Part shown: positions 1-7,670 of the stretch, one piece after another
Position numbering within the stretch: position 1 is the first letter of the stretch
Layout of the letters: every line of letters starts with the position of its first letter
Source of the DNA: a virus
Strand: one strand, 5' to 3'
Virus record (IMG/VR): IMGVR_UViG_3300024490_000007
Span: 1 to 27,803 of that record
Length of the DNA stretch: 27,803 bases
Made by a program: the position numbers and the translations under genes
The notes under the pieces: generated by a model
The model's input: the letters and a program-made list of their open reading frames with translations, nothing else
Told to the model about the DNA's origin: nothing
The model's database searches: none

Positions 1-19
1 GTCTTACGCCACCGCACTT

Positions 20-66
20 TTTGGACGGTATTCTTTCCAAAGCGCGCAACCCACGGAAATCCGTGG
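20..66 (+). repeat. Two inverted repeats at left edge
   Basis: TTTGGA (20-25) with TCCAAA (36-41), and CCACGG (51-56) with CCGTGG (61-66) around an AAAT loop. The second ends three bases before ATG 70. There is no U-tract. They may be structured RNA, a regulator site or part of a packaging region. Confidence 0.5.
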
Positions 67-69
67 CTA

Positions 70-303
70 ATGCGCTTCGATGTTTGGCGAGGATCTGTGC
101 GGGGACGTAAACCAGCCACCGAGATCAACACGACGCGGACGCGGCCACGGCAGCCCAAGGCCGACGCCGAGCGCAAAGCGGCCGAGGTCATCACCGGCCG
201 CGTGTTTGCTTTGCACGGCGGCGAAGTTGCCAAACCTAAAGAAGAAGAAGTCGCGGAGTCCACCGCGTTGGCGACGTTGGCCGCAGTGTGGGGCAAACCA
301 TGA
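70..303 (+). CDS. Small hypothetical protein upstream of terS
   Basis: A 77-residue basic, hydrophilic protein that I do not recognise. Third codon positions become strongly G/C-rich from about position 115, which supports real coding there. Its stop overlaps the terS start as ATGA (300-303), so the two are probably translationally coupled. The start is uncertain: the frame stays open to the window edge, and no good Shine-Dalgarno sequence precedes ATG 70. A weak GAGGA lies before an in-frame GTG at 97. The first 66 bases have mixed third positions and two inverted repeats, so they look non-coding, but a longer gene entering from outside the window is possible. No function is assigned. Confidence 0.5.
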   Translation: MRFDVWRGSVRGRKPATEINTTRTRPRQPKADAERKAAEVITGRVFALHGGEVAKPKEEEVAESTALATLAAVWGKP

Positions 304-923
304 CGCAAGGACGTCCATCGGTTCGAACACCGGAGGTCAAAGCGCGGTTGGTCGAAGCGCTCAAGCTAGGCGCCACGTATCACGATGCGATCCAAGCCGC
401 GGGCCTATGCCGGTCGACGTTCCACGACTGGCGACGCGAGGATCCGGCGCTCGTCGAGGAGCTCGAAGCGGCCCGCGCCTATCACCGCTTGATGGCGCTG
501 AAGCGGATTGAGCGAGCAGCCAAGCGCGACTGGAAGGCGGCCAGCTATTTGCTCGACCGCCACGCCAAGCTAGACCCGCGGGACGCACCCGACACCGAGG
601 AGCTGCGGCTTGCGGCCGAGCGCGGCATCACGGCGACCGACGCTGCCGTTATGTGGCAGCGGCAACTGCAGGTGCTCGAGGGCGCGTATCAACGTGGCGA
701 GGTCGACGCGACGTCCTACCTGGCGCATATGTCTCGGCTCACTGCCGAGGCGCGGCACTTGGCCGACCAGCGCATGCGCCAGCTATCGCCCGACGGCACG
801 CCGCAGGTGGCGCTATCGCTCACGCTCGATAGCACCGGCATCCGCGACCCGGCCCCGCTGCCGGCCGGTGTCGAGCCAGCTCGGCGGGCAAGCGCTGGCG
901 GCGACCTAATTGACGTGGGCTGA
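300..923 (+). CDS. terS: Terminase small subunit
   Basis: A protein of 207 residues that would recognise phage DNA and hand it to the large terminase subunit for packaging. A helix-turn-helix of the terminase small subunit type spans about residues 26-46 (YHDAIQAAGLCRSTFHDW), followed by a helical oligomerisation region and a Pro/Ala-rich tail. Start ATG 300 is preferred over an in-frame ATG at 288 because it gives the ATGA overlap with the upstream stop seen throughout this genome. The stop overlaps the terL start as TGATG. The family call rests on the N-terminal HTH, the size and the position immediately before terL. Confidence 0.8.
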   Translation: MTQGRPSVRTPEVKARLVEALKLGATYHDAIQAAGLCRSTFHDWRREDPALVEELEAARAYHRLMALKRIERAAKRDWKAASYLLDRHAKLDPRDAPDTEELRLAAERGITATDAAVMWQRQLQVLEGAYQRGEVDATSYLAHMSRLTAEARHLADQRMRQLSPDGTPQVALSLTLDSTGIRDPAPLPAGVEPARRASAGGDLIDVG

Positions 924-2302
924 TGCAGGTATCGCTCGACATTGCCGACCTGTTCGCACCGTACCGCAAGCAGGCCGAGTTTCTTGCGGCGCCTCACCGC
1001 AATCGCTTTTTCCTTGCGGGCCGCGGCGCGGGCAAGTCGTGGACGCTGACGCTAGACGCGCTGTTGCAGGCCGTGGTGAACCCCGGCTGTCCCGGCGCAC
1101 TGCTCGGCCGTACCGAGCGCGACCTAAAGAAGAACTTGCTCCCCTTCCTGCGAACGCACTTGCAGACCCTGCGCGACGCTACCGGCTTCAACTGGATCAA
1201 ACGGTACAGCGCAGACGATTCGGCGATCTACCTGCACAACGGCAGCACCATCTATTGGCAAGGCTACGAGCGCGTAGACAAGCTGCGCGGCCAAAACCTG
1301 GCATGGGTCGCCGCCGACGAGATCTGCTGGTCTGAGACGAACGAGCTTACCGTCTACGAGACCTTGATCAGCTGCATTCGCGTGCCGTGCCCGCGGCCAT
1401 CGTTCGCGGTGGCCAGCTCGCCCAACGGTTTGAGGGGCGTCACCAAGCTATTCCGAGATCGGCAACTTGAGGATCATCCCGACTTTTTTGTTGCCCGCGC
1501 AACCAGTTATGACAACCCGTACCTTGATCGTCACGTCGTCGACAGCTGGAAAGACGCGATGTCGGTGCGGCGCTACGAGCAGGAGATCCTAGCGCTTGCG
1601 CTTCGTCCGATGTCGGCGATCTATGGTGAGTTTCGCGAGGCGCGGCACATCGTGCCATGGTCTGCAAAGCACCACCCCGAAGCTAGGTGGGTGATTGGCG
1701 TAGACTGGGGCCTAAATCGCGCGGTCGCTGTAGCGATCCAAGTGATGCCTGACGGCCGGTGGATAGTATGCGACGAGCTGGTGCGCCAGCCCGAAAGCCG
1801 CGGTCACTTTCGAGCAGACCTTCAACGGTGGATCGATCACATTTGCAGCGGTGGCGTGCCGCACTTGATCAGCGCCGACCGCGCAGTGCCCGAGGAAAAC
1901 GTGTGGTTGCGTCAACTTTACAGCCCTCGCCGCACAATGGTTCTGTCGCTGTCGAGCAAGGCCGACCAGTACGTGCGAAGCGGTATTGCTCAGGTGCAGG
2001 ATATGTTGGCGCCAGTGACTGGCGAGCCGCGGCTACTGTTTGCGCACTCGCTGGCCAAGACCTACAGCGGCAACGTCGCCGGCATTGTGCCGAGCATGGC
2101 GGCCTACCGGTACATGCTCGACCGCGACGGCAACCCGACCGACATCCCGGCCAAGGACAACCTGCACGACCATGCGGTTGACGCGCTGCGTTACGCCATA
2201 GTTGCGGGTTCACGGTTCAAGGAGCTGCACGGCGGTAAACTGCCGGGGCGGTTTGCGGTCGCCAACGACGGCGTCGACAACGTGCCTCCGCACTTGCGCT
2301 AG
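923..2302 (+). CDS. terL: Terminase large subunit (ATPase/nuclease)
   Basis: The packaging motor, 459 residues, which pumps DNA into the prohead and cuts it. Walker A is GRGAGKS at residues 33-39. Walker B is LAWVAADE ending at D132-E133. The coupling motif is ASSPNG at 164-169. The C-terminal RNase H-like nuclease shows VIGVDWG (D260), a second acidic candidate in SADRAVPEE (D318) and the family's closing motif HDHAVDALRY at 415-424. All parts are present and the length is usual for the family. It starts one base into the terS stop. The stop is followed by 39 bases holding a promoter-like module and the portal ribosome-binding site. Confidence 0.95.
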   Translation: MQVSLDIADLFAPYRKQAEFLAAPHRNRFFLAGRGAGKSWTLTLDALLQAVVNPGCPGALLGRTERDLKKNLLPFLRTHLQTLRDATGFNWIKRYSADDSAIYLHNGSTIYWQGYERVDKLRGQNLAWVAADEICWSETNELTVYETLISCIRVPCPRPSFAVASSPNGLRGVTKLFRDRQLEDHPDFFVARATSYDNPYLDRHVVDSWKDAMSVRRYEQEILALALRPMSAIYGEFREARHIVPWSAKHHPEARWVIGVDWGLNRAVAVAIQVMPDGRWIVCDELVRQPESRGHFRADLQRWIDHICSGGVPHLISADRAVPEENVWLRQLYSPRRTMVLSLSSKADQYVRSGIAQVQDMLAPVTGEPRLLFAHSLAKTYSGNVAGIVPSMAAYRYMLDRDGNPTDIPAKDNLHDHAVDALRYAIVAGSRFKELHGGKLPGRFAVANDGVDNVPPHLR

Positions 2303-2315
2303 CGTTGCGCCGCCG

Positions 2316-2332
2316 TACACTAGGCGCGGAGG
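2316..2332 (+). promoter_or_regulatory. Promoter-like module before portal gene
   Basis: TACACT at 2316-2321, then six bases, then GGAGG at 2328-2332, which serves the ATG at 2342. TTGCGC at 2294-2299 lies 16 bases upstream as a possible -35. The same layout recurs at 4950, 18195 and 18449. Promoter function is inferred; the repeat of spacing is seen directly. Confidence 0.45.
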
Positions 2333-2341
2333 TGTCTGCCG

Positions 2342-3724
2342 ATGTCGCTCTTTTCGATGGCGCGCGCCGAGCGCTGGGACATCACCAAATTTCAGAACAA
2401 GTCGCTGCAGTTGTCGCAGTTCCTACGCGGCGACTTCAGCTCGATCCGGGCCGAGCTTGATAAGGTGTTCCCGAACACCAATAACCTTCAAGAGCGGTTT
2501 GTGCCGCTGGTGCAGCGGTACGCCTACGAGCTGACCGGCTTCTATGGTCGGCCAGTCGTGCGGCGGTTCTTTAGCACACAAGCAGCCAATGCCGATCCGT
2601 TCGTCAAGCTGCGCGAGGTCTACCGCGCCAGCAAGGTCGACCGGGCGTTGCACCAGGCGCACCGCGAGCTAATGGTTCAACAGACCGTGATCCTTGCGGT
2701 GCTTCCCGACGGCGTCGGCAAGGTCAAAATTCTGTCGTTTGAGCCGTGGCAGGTTGAGTGGGAACCCGGCGACCCGCTGCGGGCTGACGACATCCAGCAC
2801 GCCGAAGAAGTCGAGCTTGCCGTACCGGTGGGCTACTCAGAAGGCTTCGTCACTTATGGCGAGCTGCATATGTCGGCCTCGGAAATCTACATCGAGAAGG
2901 GCGGCCAGAAGCTGCCGGTGTACGGCAACAGCACGGCCAACCCGTTTGGCGGTAAGATCCCGCTTATCGTGTTGCGAGCGGAGCAGCCGCAGCCGGGCCG
3001 CTGGGCCTCGCCGGTCAATGAGCCGCTCTTGTCGATGCAGATCGCGCTTTGCTTGAGCGAGGCCGATACCGAGCTGCTGGTTCACACTCAGGCTTGGGGC
3101 CAAAAGGTGCTTGAGAATGCGCAGATCGCGCAACAAGTCGAGGAGATGCAAGTCGGCCCCGACCGCGTCTTGGCGCTGGTCAACACCGACCCGACCGCAC
3201 CGGCGCCGCGGCTGACCATCGTTCAGGGCCAACCGCCGCTGGCGCAGATCACTAGCTGGAACGAGTCGCGCTTGCGGCTGCTGTGCTCCATGTTCGACCT
3301 GCAGCCCGATGCGTTTTTGAAGGTGGCGACCGCGGTTACGGCCTCGGCCCGCGCCGCTGACGCGAACGACCGCGAGCAGGCAAAGGACAAGTACAAGCCG
3401 ATCTTTGCCGACGCCGAAAACGAGCTGTGCCAGCTGATCGCCATGGTGCTGAACCTGACGGAGCCCGTGCAGATCCCGGCGGATACGGTCGTCGAGGTGC
3501 GCTACCAGACCTACGAGGTGCCGGCCGATCCGCTCCATGAGTCGCAGGCGCTGCAAATGGAAATTGCCCAGGGCATCACGTCGCCCGTCGACGTCGTTGC
3601 CGACCGCGACGGCATCACGCGGCAGTCGGCCTACGACAAGATCAAGCGCAACCTGCAAGAGTCGCGCGACCTTGGCGTCCTGCCGCCCGAGCAAATGCCG
3701 ACGCCTGAAACGGTGCCGCAGTGA
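2342..3724 (+). CDS. Portal protein
   Basis: A protein of 460 residues, expected to form the dodecameric ring at the capsid vertex through which DNA passes and to which the terminase docks. The evidence is size, position directly after terL and an overall portal-like make-up: a helical N-terminus, a mixed alpha/beta middle, a long helical stretch around residues 330-370 rich in Ala, Asp and Glu, and a Pro-rich C-terminus. It starts at ATG 2342 behind GGAGG. Its stop overlaps the next gene's GTG start (GTGA at 3721-3724). I cannot place it in a specific portal subfamily by eye; SPP1 gp6-like or a related type is likely. Confidence 0.82.
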   Translation: MSLFSMARAERWDITKFQNKSLQLSQFLRGDFSSIRAELDKVFPNTNNLQERFVPLVQRYAYELTGFYGRPVVRRFFSTQAANADPFVKLREVYRASKVDRALHQAHRELMVQQTVILAVLPDGVGKVKILSFEPWQVEWEPGDPLRADDIQHAEEVELAVPVGYSEGFVTYGELHMSASEIYIEKGGQKLPVYGNSTANPFGGKIPLIVLRAEQPQPGRWASPVNEPLLSMQIALCLSEADTELLVHTQAWGQKVLENAQIAQQVEEMQVGPDRVLALVNTDPTAPAPRLTIVQGQPPLAQITSWNESRLRLLCSMFDLQPDAFLKVATAVTASARAADANDREQAKDKYKPIFADAENELCQLIAMVLNLTEPVQIPADTVVEVRYQTYEVPADPLHESQALQMEIAQGITSPVDVVADRDGITRQSAYDKIKRNLQESRDLGVLPPEQMPTPETVPQ

Positions 3725-4368
3725 TCGAGGTTCGCGTTAGGTACACGAGGGCGGCGCAGGCCGACCCCAGCCTGATGGCGAAACTGCAACAGCCGATGGT
3801 GCTAGGCCAAGCGCTGGCGCGTCGAGTCGTTGAGCGCGTGTCGAAGCAAGGTCAAACGGCAACGCCGGCTAAGCCGTATTCGCGGCGTCGCGGACTGTAT
3901 GAGATCAACAGCGAATACGCGCGAGCGCTCGGCGTGACAAAAACACGCTACGGCAGTTCGGCGCAATTTCACGACGCAATCGGCGCGAAACAAGGCGCTT
4001 TTCGCGTCACTGGCGCAATGTGGAAAGGTCTACAGGTGCGCAACGTCGGGTCGTCGGGCGTCCTGATCGACTTTGCTGGCAGCTCTTACGGCAGCCAAGT
4101 GCAACAGTCGACGACCAGAAGCGGGCGCCAGCGGGCGCGACCGACTAAGGTGCGCAACCAGCAGAAGGCCGGCGCCGTATTTAGCCGTTCCGGCGTGAAC
4201 GTGATTCAGCCCAAAGAGCAAGAAACCGAAGCCATGGTGGCGGCAGTCACTCGATGGTCACAGCAAATCGTCGGTCGCATATTGGGCGCCGACGCTGGCT
4301 CGTTTACGACGACGGGCGATCAACAACTGCTGCGGGACATCCTGCAGCATTACGACGGGAGCAGATAG
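3721..4368 (+). CDS. Hypothetical head/neck morphogenesis protein
   Basis: A protein of 215 residues with a GTG start coupled to the portal stop. The middle contains FRVTGAMWKGLQV (about residues 95-107), then a hydrophobic beta segment and FAGSSYGS. This pattern recalls minor tail or tail-completion proteins of the HK97 gp10 and phage virion morphogenesis type, although those genes usually follow the capsid gene. The part before it and the segment near residues 130-150 are strongly basic (Arg, Lys, Gln). In this position phages often carry a minor head protein of the Mu gpF type, but I see no clear gpF signature. The role is inferred only as head or neck assembly. Confidence 0.45.
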   Translation: MIEVRVRYTRAAQADPSLMAKLQQPMVLGQALARRVVERVSKQGQTATPAKPYSRRRGLYEINSEYARALGVTKTRYGSSAQFHDAIGAKQGAFRVTGAMWKGLQVRNVGSSGVLIDFAGSSYGSQVQQSTTRSGRQRARPTKVRNQQKAGAVFSRSGVNVIQPKEQETEAMVAAVTRWSQQIVGRILGADAGSFTTTGDQQLLRDILQHYDGSR

Positions 4369-4369
4369 C

Positions 4370-4924
4370 ATGGACGCAAGCACCACCGCACCAGCTACTA
4401 CCGCCGCACCAGCGGCACCACCAGCAGCACCAGCCGGGCCGCCGGTCGACGACGTCGCCGCGCTGAGGGCCGAGCTGGCAGCGCTGAAGTCTGCCGAGGA
4501 GGCGCGCCAAGCGGCGGCAGCCAAGGCCGGCGAGGAAGCAGCAGCCAAAGCCGAAGAGGAGCGCAAGGCAAAGCTGTCGGCAGAACAGAAATTCGCGGAG
4601 GAGCTCGCGGCGCAGCGGTCGCAGATCGAGGAGACTCGCAAGCAACTTGCCGACGAGCGGCGCAACCTGGCGCTTGAGCGGCTGGGCGTGCAAGAGAAGT
4701 TCCGCAGCTTTGCGCCGGCGGTGGATCCGGGCGATCCCAAGGGCGCCAAGGCGCTAGAAAACTGGGCCAAGGACAACCCCGAGCTGTTGCGGCAGCAGGC
4801 GGTGCCGGTCTCGGATGCGCTTTCGCACCTCAAGAGCAAGGCCGGCAGTGCTTTGCGGGCTGTGATGAGCGGCGAGAAGAAGTCAACGCTTGTGACCGAG
4901 CGCAACCTCAGCAAGATGCGCTAA
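4370..4924 (+). CDS. Scaffolding protein
   Basis: A protein of 184 residues, a likely internal scaffold that guides capsid assembly and then leaves. It has a Pro/Ala/Thr-rich disordered N-terminus (residues 1-27), a long charged coiled coil rich in Ala, Glu and Lys (about 28-105), a short linker, and a basic helical C-terminus that would fit a coat-binding segment. This architecture, and the position between portal and capsid genes, is typical of phage scaffolds. It starts one base after the preceding stop. Homology is not visible beyond composition, so the call is architectural. Confidence 0.75.
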   Translation: MDASTTAPATTAAPAAPPAAPAGPPVDDVAALRAELAALKSAEEARQAAAAKAGEEAAAKAEEERKAKLSAEQKFAEELAAQRSQIEETRKQLADERRNLALERLGVQEKFRSFAPAVDPGDPKGAKALENWAKDNPELLRQQAVPVSDALSHLKSKAGSALRAVMSGEKKSTLVTERNLSKMR

Positions 4925-4949
4925 CCCTTGCAACCGCGCGGGGGCAGTG

Positions 4950-4967
4950 TACCCTTGCGCACGGAGG
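4950..4967 (+). promoter_or_regulatory. Promoter-like module before 136-aa gene
   Basis: TACCCT at 4950-4955, seven bases, then GGAGG at 4963-4967. TTGCAA at 4928-4933 lies 16 bases upstream and matches four of six -35 consensus bases. It has the same layout as the modules at 2316, 18195 and 18449. Confidence 0.45.
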
Positions 4968-4972
4968 CCAAT

Positions 4973-5383
4973 ATGGCGACGCGAAAGACTGGCGAGAAGG
5001 ACGTGGCAGCGGTGGTCGAGCCTGTTGGGCCGGCAATGCCGGTGCTGCCGTCTGACGAGGAAGTTGCGGCTGCACGTGCAGCGCGTAAGGCGGCAGGGAC
5101 GTACACCGAGCTTGCACCGGGCACCGTGTTGGGCCTGCCTGCTGGCTGGGCATCGGCCAAGCTTGACCCGGCGCTGGCGGAAAGCCGCAAAGCCGAGCTG
5201 CGGGCCAAGTGGGCCGCCAAGGGCTGGATCCAGCTGGAAGGGCTCCAGCAGGTGATCGGCTATCCCACCGGCTGCGAAGTCTGGGTCAAGCGGAGCGAGG
5301 ACTACGAGTCTGATCGCCGCGAGCTCGGCGAACGCATCCGGCAGATGGCGGCGCAGGGTTCTTTCTTGCTGGGCCAAGCCTAG
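4973..5383 (+). CDS. Hypothetical capsid-adjacent protein
   Basis: A protein of 136 residues that I do not recognise. The first 25 residues are low-complexity. The helical region that follows is rich in Ala and Arg, and the C-terminal half (about 60-120) has alternating hydrophobics and several Trp residues (WASAK, WAAKGWIQLEG, EVWVKRSED). Start ATG 4973 sits five bases after GGAGG; an in-frame TTG/CTG-type extension upstream has no support. Lying between the scaffold and major capsid genes, it may be a minor head or decoration component, but the sequence does not show this. Confidence 0.6.
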   Translation: MATRKTGEKDVAAVVEPVGPAMPVLPSDEEVAAARAARKAAGTYTELAPGTVLGLPAGWASAKLDPALAESRKAELRAKWAAKGWIQLEGLQQVIGYPTGCEVWVKRSEDYESDRRELGERIRQMAAQGSFLLGQA

Positions 5384-5397
5384 CTTAGAGGTGCATG

Positions 5398-6312
5398 ATG
5401 GCTAACTCTCTCGACAATCTGATCCGCGTTTCTCAGGCCGCTTTCGTTGACGCTCTTGCGTCGTCTACCGAGCAGTACGCGCAGTGCTGCCAGGTGCTGG
5501 ACTACGCCGGCGGCTCGGCCCAGCTGATGGCGGTGAACGCCGGCGGTCTGGCCACCGAGGTGACCGGCGCCACCAGCAGCGTCTCGGCTACCGACCTCAC
5601 CAGCGGCATCCGCGTTGTGACGCAGAAGGCGTTTGCGCTCAAGCACCGGATGCCGCGCCAGCAGCTCCCGTGGCTGGTGGAGTCGGCCGCTACCGACATC
5701 GCGGTCAGCTTGGCCAACGCCGCTGCGCAGAACATCAACAAGCTGTACTTCGACGGCCTTGAGTCGCTGTTTGCGTTGGCTCACCCGATGGCGGGCGCCA
5801 ACAACGGCCAGGTCGGCAACGGCAAAAAGTTCATCGACACTGGCTTGTCCTTCCTGCAGGGTCAAGCCGGCGCCGGTACGCAGTCGAACCTGCTCACCGA
5901 CGCGCTGTCGGAGAACAGCCTCAACAGCGCGCGCGAGATTCTGCGGAAGTACAAGAATCAGCAGGGCTTGCCGCTCAACATGGGCGATTCGTCGTACGTG
6001 CTGGTTGTCGGCCCGAAGAACGAGAAGATTGCGCGCCAGCTGCTCGGCTCGCAGTTCACCTCGGCCGCGCTTCAGGTCAACATCAACCAGGGCTTTGCGA
6101 CCCCGGTGGTATTCCCGCTGACCACCGATGACGACGATTGGTTCTTGATCGACACGGTCAAGAGCCCCTGCGGCATCTGGATGGGCGAGCCCCCGATGAT
6201 TGACGTTCTGCCGTCGGAAGATGGTCTGTTCGTCAACTTCGTGGCGCAGTTCTCGGCGAGCTTCTACACGAAGGCGTATGAGTTCGGCATCGTGGGCAGC
6301 AACGTGGCCTAA
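5398..6312 (+). CDS. Major capsid protein, Mu gpT-like
   Basis: A protein of 304 residues forming the capsid shell. The central and C-terminal parts resemble the Mu gpT major head subunit family: ALAHPMAG (about 120-127), a segment beginning LLTDALSENSLNSAREIL, then GLPLNMG and YVLVVGPKNEKIARQLLGS. The HK97 fold is therefore expected. No separate maturation protease gene or obvious N-terminal delta domain is visible, consistent with a separate scaffold. Start ATG 5398 is preferred over ATG 5395 because it gives six bases after GAGG (5388-5391). A strong hairpin follows the stop. Codon third positions are highly biased, as expected for an abundant protein. Confidence 0.85.
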   Translation: MANSLDNLIRVSQAAFVDALASSTEQYAQCCQVLDYAGGSAQLMAVNAGGLATEVTGATSSVSATDLTSGIRVVTQKAFALKHRMPRQQLPWLVESAATDIAVSLANAAAQNINKLYFDGLESLFALAHPMAGANNGQVGNGKKFIDTGLSFLQGQAGAGTQSNLLTDALSENSLNSAREILRKYKNQQGLPLNMGDSSYVLVVGPKNEKIARQLLGSQFTSAALQVNINQGFATPVVFPLTTDDDDWFLIDTVKSPCGIWMGEPPMIDVLPSEDGLFVNFVAQFSASFYTKAYEFGIVGSNVA

Positions 6313-6331
6313 CGTCCGGGGTGGGTTTTGC

Positions 6332-6370
6332 GGCGGGGGTCGGGCGGCTTGACGGTCACCGGCCCCCGCC
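6332..6370 (+). terminator. GC hairpin after capsid gene
   Basis: A stem of 12 pairs, 6332-6343 with 6359-6370, broken only by one possible G-U pair, with a 15-base loop. There is no U-tract after it. It ends eight bases before the GGAGG of the next gene, so it may act as a partial terminator or as an mRNA 3' end stabiliser for the capsid message. Confidence 0.5.
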
Positions 6371-6388
6371 AGCAAGCGGAGGTGTGCG

Positions 6389-7249
6389 GTGGGTATCGAG
6401 CTGCTGTACGACAGAGCGACGACGATCACGCATGCCGACATGTCGGGCCTTGTCCCGACCGCCGCGACGGTGGTCTTGCGGGCGCCCAACGGCAGCCAGT
6501 TGCAGGCGCCCGCGGTCACGCTGTCGACGATCAACACGCACGCAAACGCCAGCTCCACGGCGCTGATGCTCGACCTTGATTCGGTCGCCGGCGTCAAGGT
6601 GGGCCAACCGCTGGCAGTGACTAGCTACGGCGAGACCTACGTCTGCACGCCGGTGCGCATCGATGGACTGCACGTTCACCTAGCAGCAGCGCTGCCGGTG
6701 GCGCCAGCCAACAATGACACGGTCAAAGGCCTGACGATGTCGGCCAGCCTGAGCGCGCTAGGACTGGCGGCGCTTGGCGCCGGCTACCAGGTCGAGTGGC
6801 GCTACGAGAATGCGACGGCAAAGGGCTTCGCGACGGCCGAGGCCGCTTGTGTGCGCTGGCTGTGGCAGCCTGCCATCACGGCACCAGAGATCGCCGAGCT
6901 GCTTGCGACGGTCTACCAAACGACGCGGTCGGAGGACTTCTGCCGCGGTATCGCCGACCGGGTCAACGACAAGATCCGAAACGCCATTGAGCAGACTGGC
7001 CGCCGGCCATTCCTTTATGTTTCGCCGCGGGCCTTTGCTGAGGTCGGCCAGATTGGCGCCCGCTGGGTGCTGGCTGACATGGGCATTGCGTTGGTCGGCG
7101 ACATTGCCACGTTGGTGCGCGAGTACCGCTACGCTTTCGGCGATGAGCTTGAGAAAGTGATCAATGGCCTGAAGGCATACGACGCCAACAACACAGGCGA
7201 CACAACGCCGACGAAGCGGCCGCTTTACTCACTGCGGACGAGTCGATGA
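6389..7249 (+). CDS. Putative head-tail connector
   Basis: A protein of 286 residues with a GTG start six bases after GGAGG (6378-6382). The N-terminal part (1-115) is beta-rich. The C-terminal part is helical and contains ARWVLADMGIAL and FGDELEKVINGLKAYD, which resemble head-tail connector or adaptor proteins such as the Mu gp36/DUF1320 type. It sits where an adaptor is expected, between the capsid and tail-terminator genes. The combination of an N-terminal beta domain with the helical connector region makes it longer than simple adaptors. Family assignment is an inference from pattern and position. Confidence 0.55.
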   Translation: MGIELLYDRATTITHADMSGLVPTAATVVLRAPNGSQLQAPAVTLSTINTHANASSTALMLDLDSVAGVKVGQPLAVTSYGETYVCTPVRIDGLHVHLAAALPVAPANNDTVKGLTMSASLSALGLAALGAGYQVEWRYENATAKGFATAEAACVRWLWQPAITAPEIAELLATVYQTTRSEDFCRGIADRVNDKIRNAIEQTGRRPFLYVSPRAFAEVGQIGARWVLADMGIALVGDIATLVREYRYAFGDELEKVINGLKAYDANNTGDTTPTKRPLYSLRTSR

Positions 7250-7659
7250 CGACGAGCGCGGAAATCCTCACCGATTGGAAGGCTCGCATTGAGGCGCTAA
7301 TCCCGACGCATCGGGCTGGCACCGACGACAAGTACCAGGTTCAGATCGGCGTGCGGCATACCTACCTTGGTAGCCGAGCGGTGTTGTTGAGCTGCAACCC
7401 AGGGCGGCGCGTTTTCCCAGCGCAGGGTTGCTCCGACTGGGAAATGCAGGCGCTGGTTGAAGTCTGGTACGTTGACCAGCAGGGCGCCTACCTGCGGGCG
7501 GTCGAGGATGCCGAGCAGATTTGCGACGATCTCTACGACTGGATTGCGACGCAAACGGACATCTTGAAAGTTGAGCCGGATCTGGCCAATATCACGGGCG
7601 CGGACAACGAGCTGTCGATGTCGCGCAGTGTGCGCTTCACCTTCACCGGGCCTGCTTAG
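7246..7659 (+). CDS. Putative tail terminator protein
   Basis: A protein of 137 residues with an ATGA overlap with the preceding gene. It has an alternating alpha/beta layout: an N-terminal helix (ILTDWKARIEAL), beta strands (EMQALVEVWYVD), a helix (AVEDAEQICDDLYDWI) and a final strand (RSVRFTFTG). This is the usual make-up of siphovirus tail terminator or tail-completion proteins that cap the tail tube, and the gene lies immediately before the tail tube gene. No specific catalytic residues are expected. Position and size carry most of the weight. Confidence 0.6.
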   Translation: MTTSAEILTDWKARIEALIPTHRAGTDDKYQVQIGVRHTYLGSRAVLLSCNPGRRVFPAQGCSDWEMQALVEVWYVDQQGAYLRAVEDAEQICDDLYDWIATQTDILKVEPDLANITGADNELSMSRSVRFTFTGPA

Positions 7660-7670
7660 GAGACGACGTC

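Noticed and set aside
2837-3694. 285-residue open frame on the minus strand
   Set aside because: Antisense shadow of the portal gene.
5380-6597. 405-residue open frame on the minus strand
   Set aside because: Antisense to the major capsid gene, with the same cause and no start signal.
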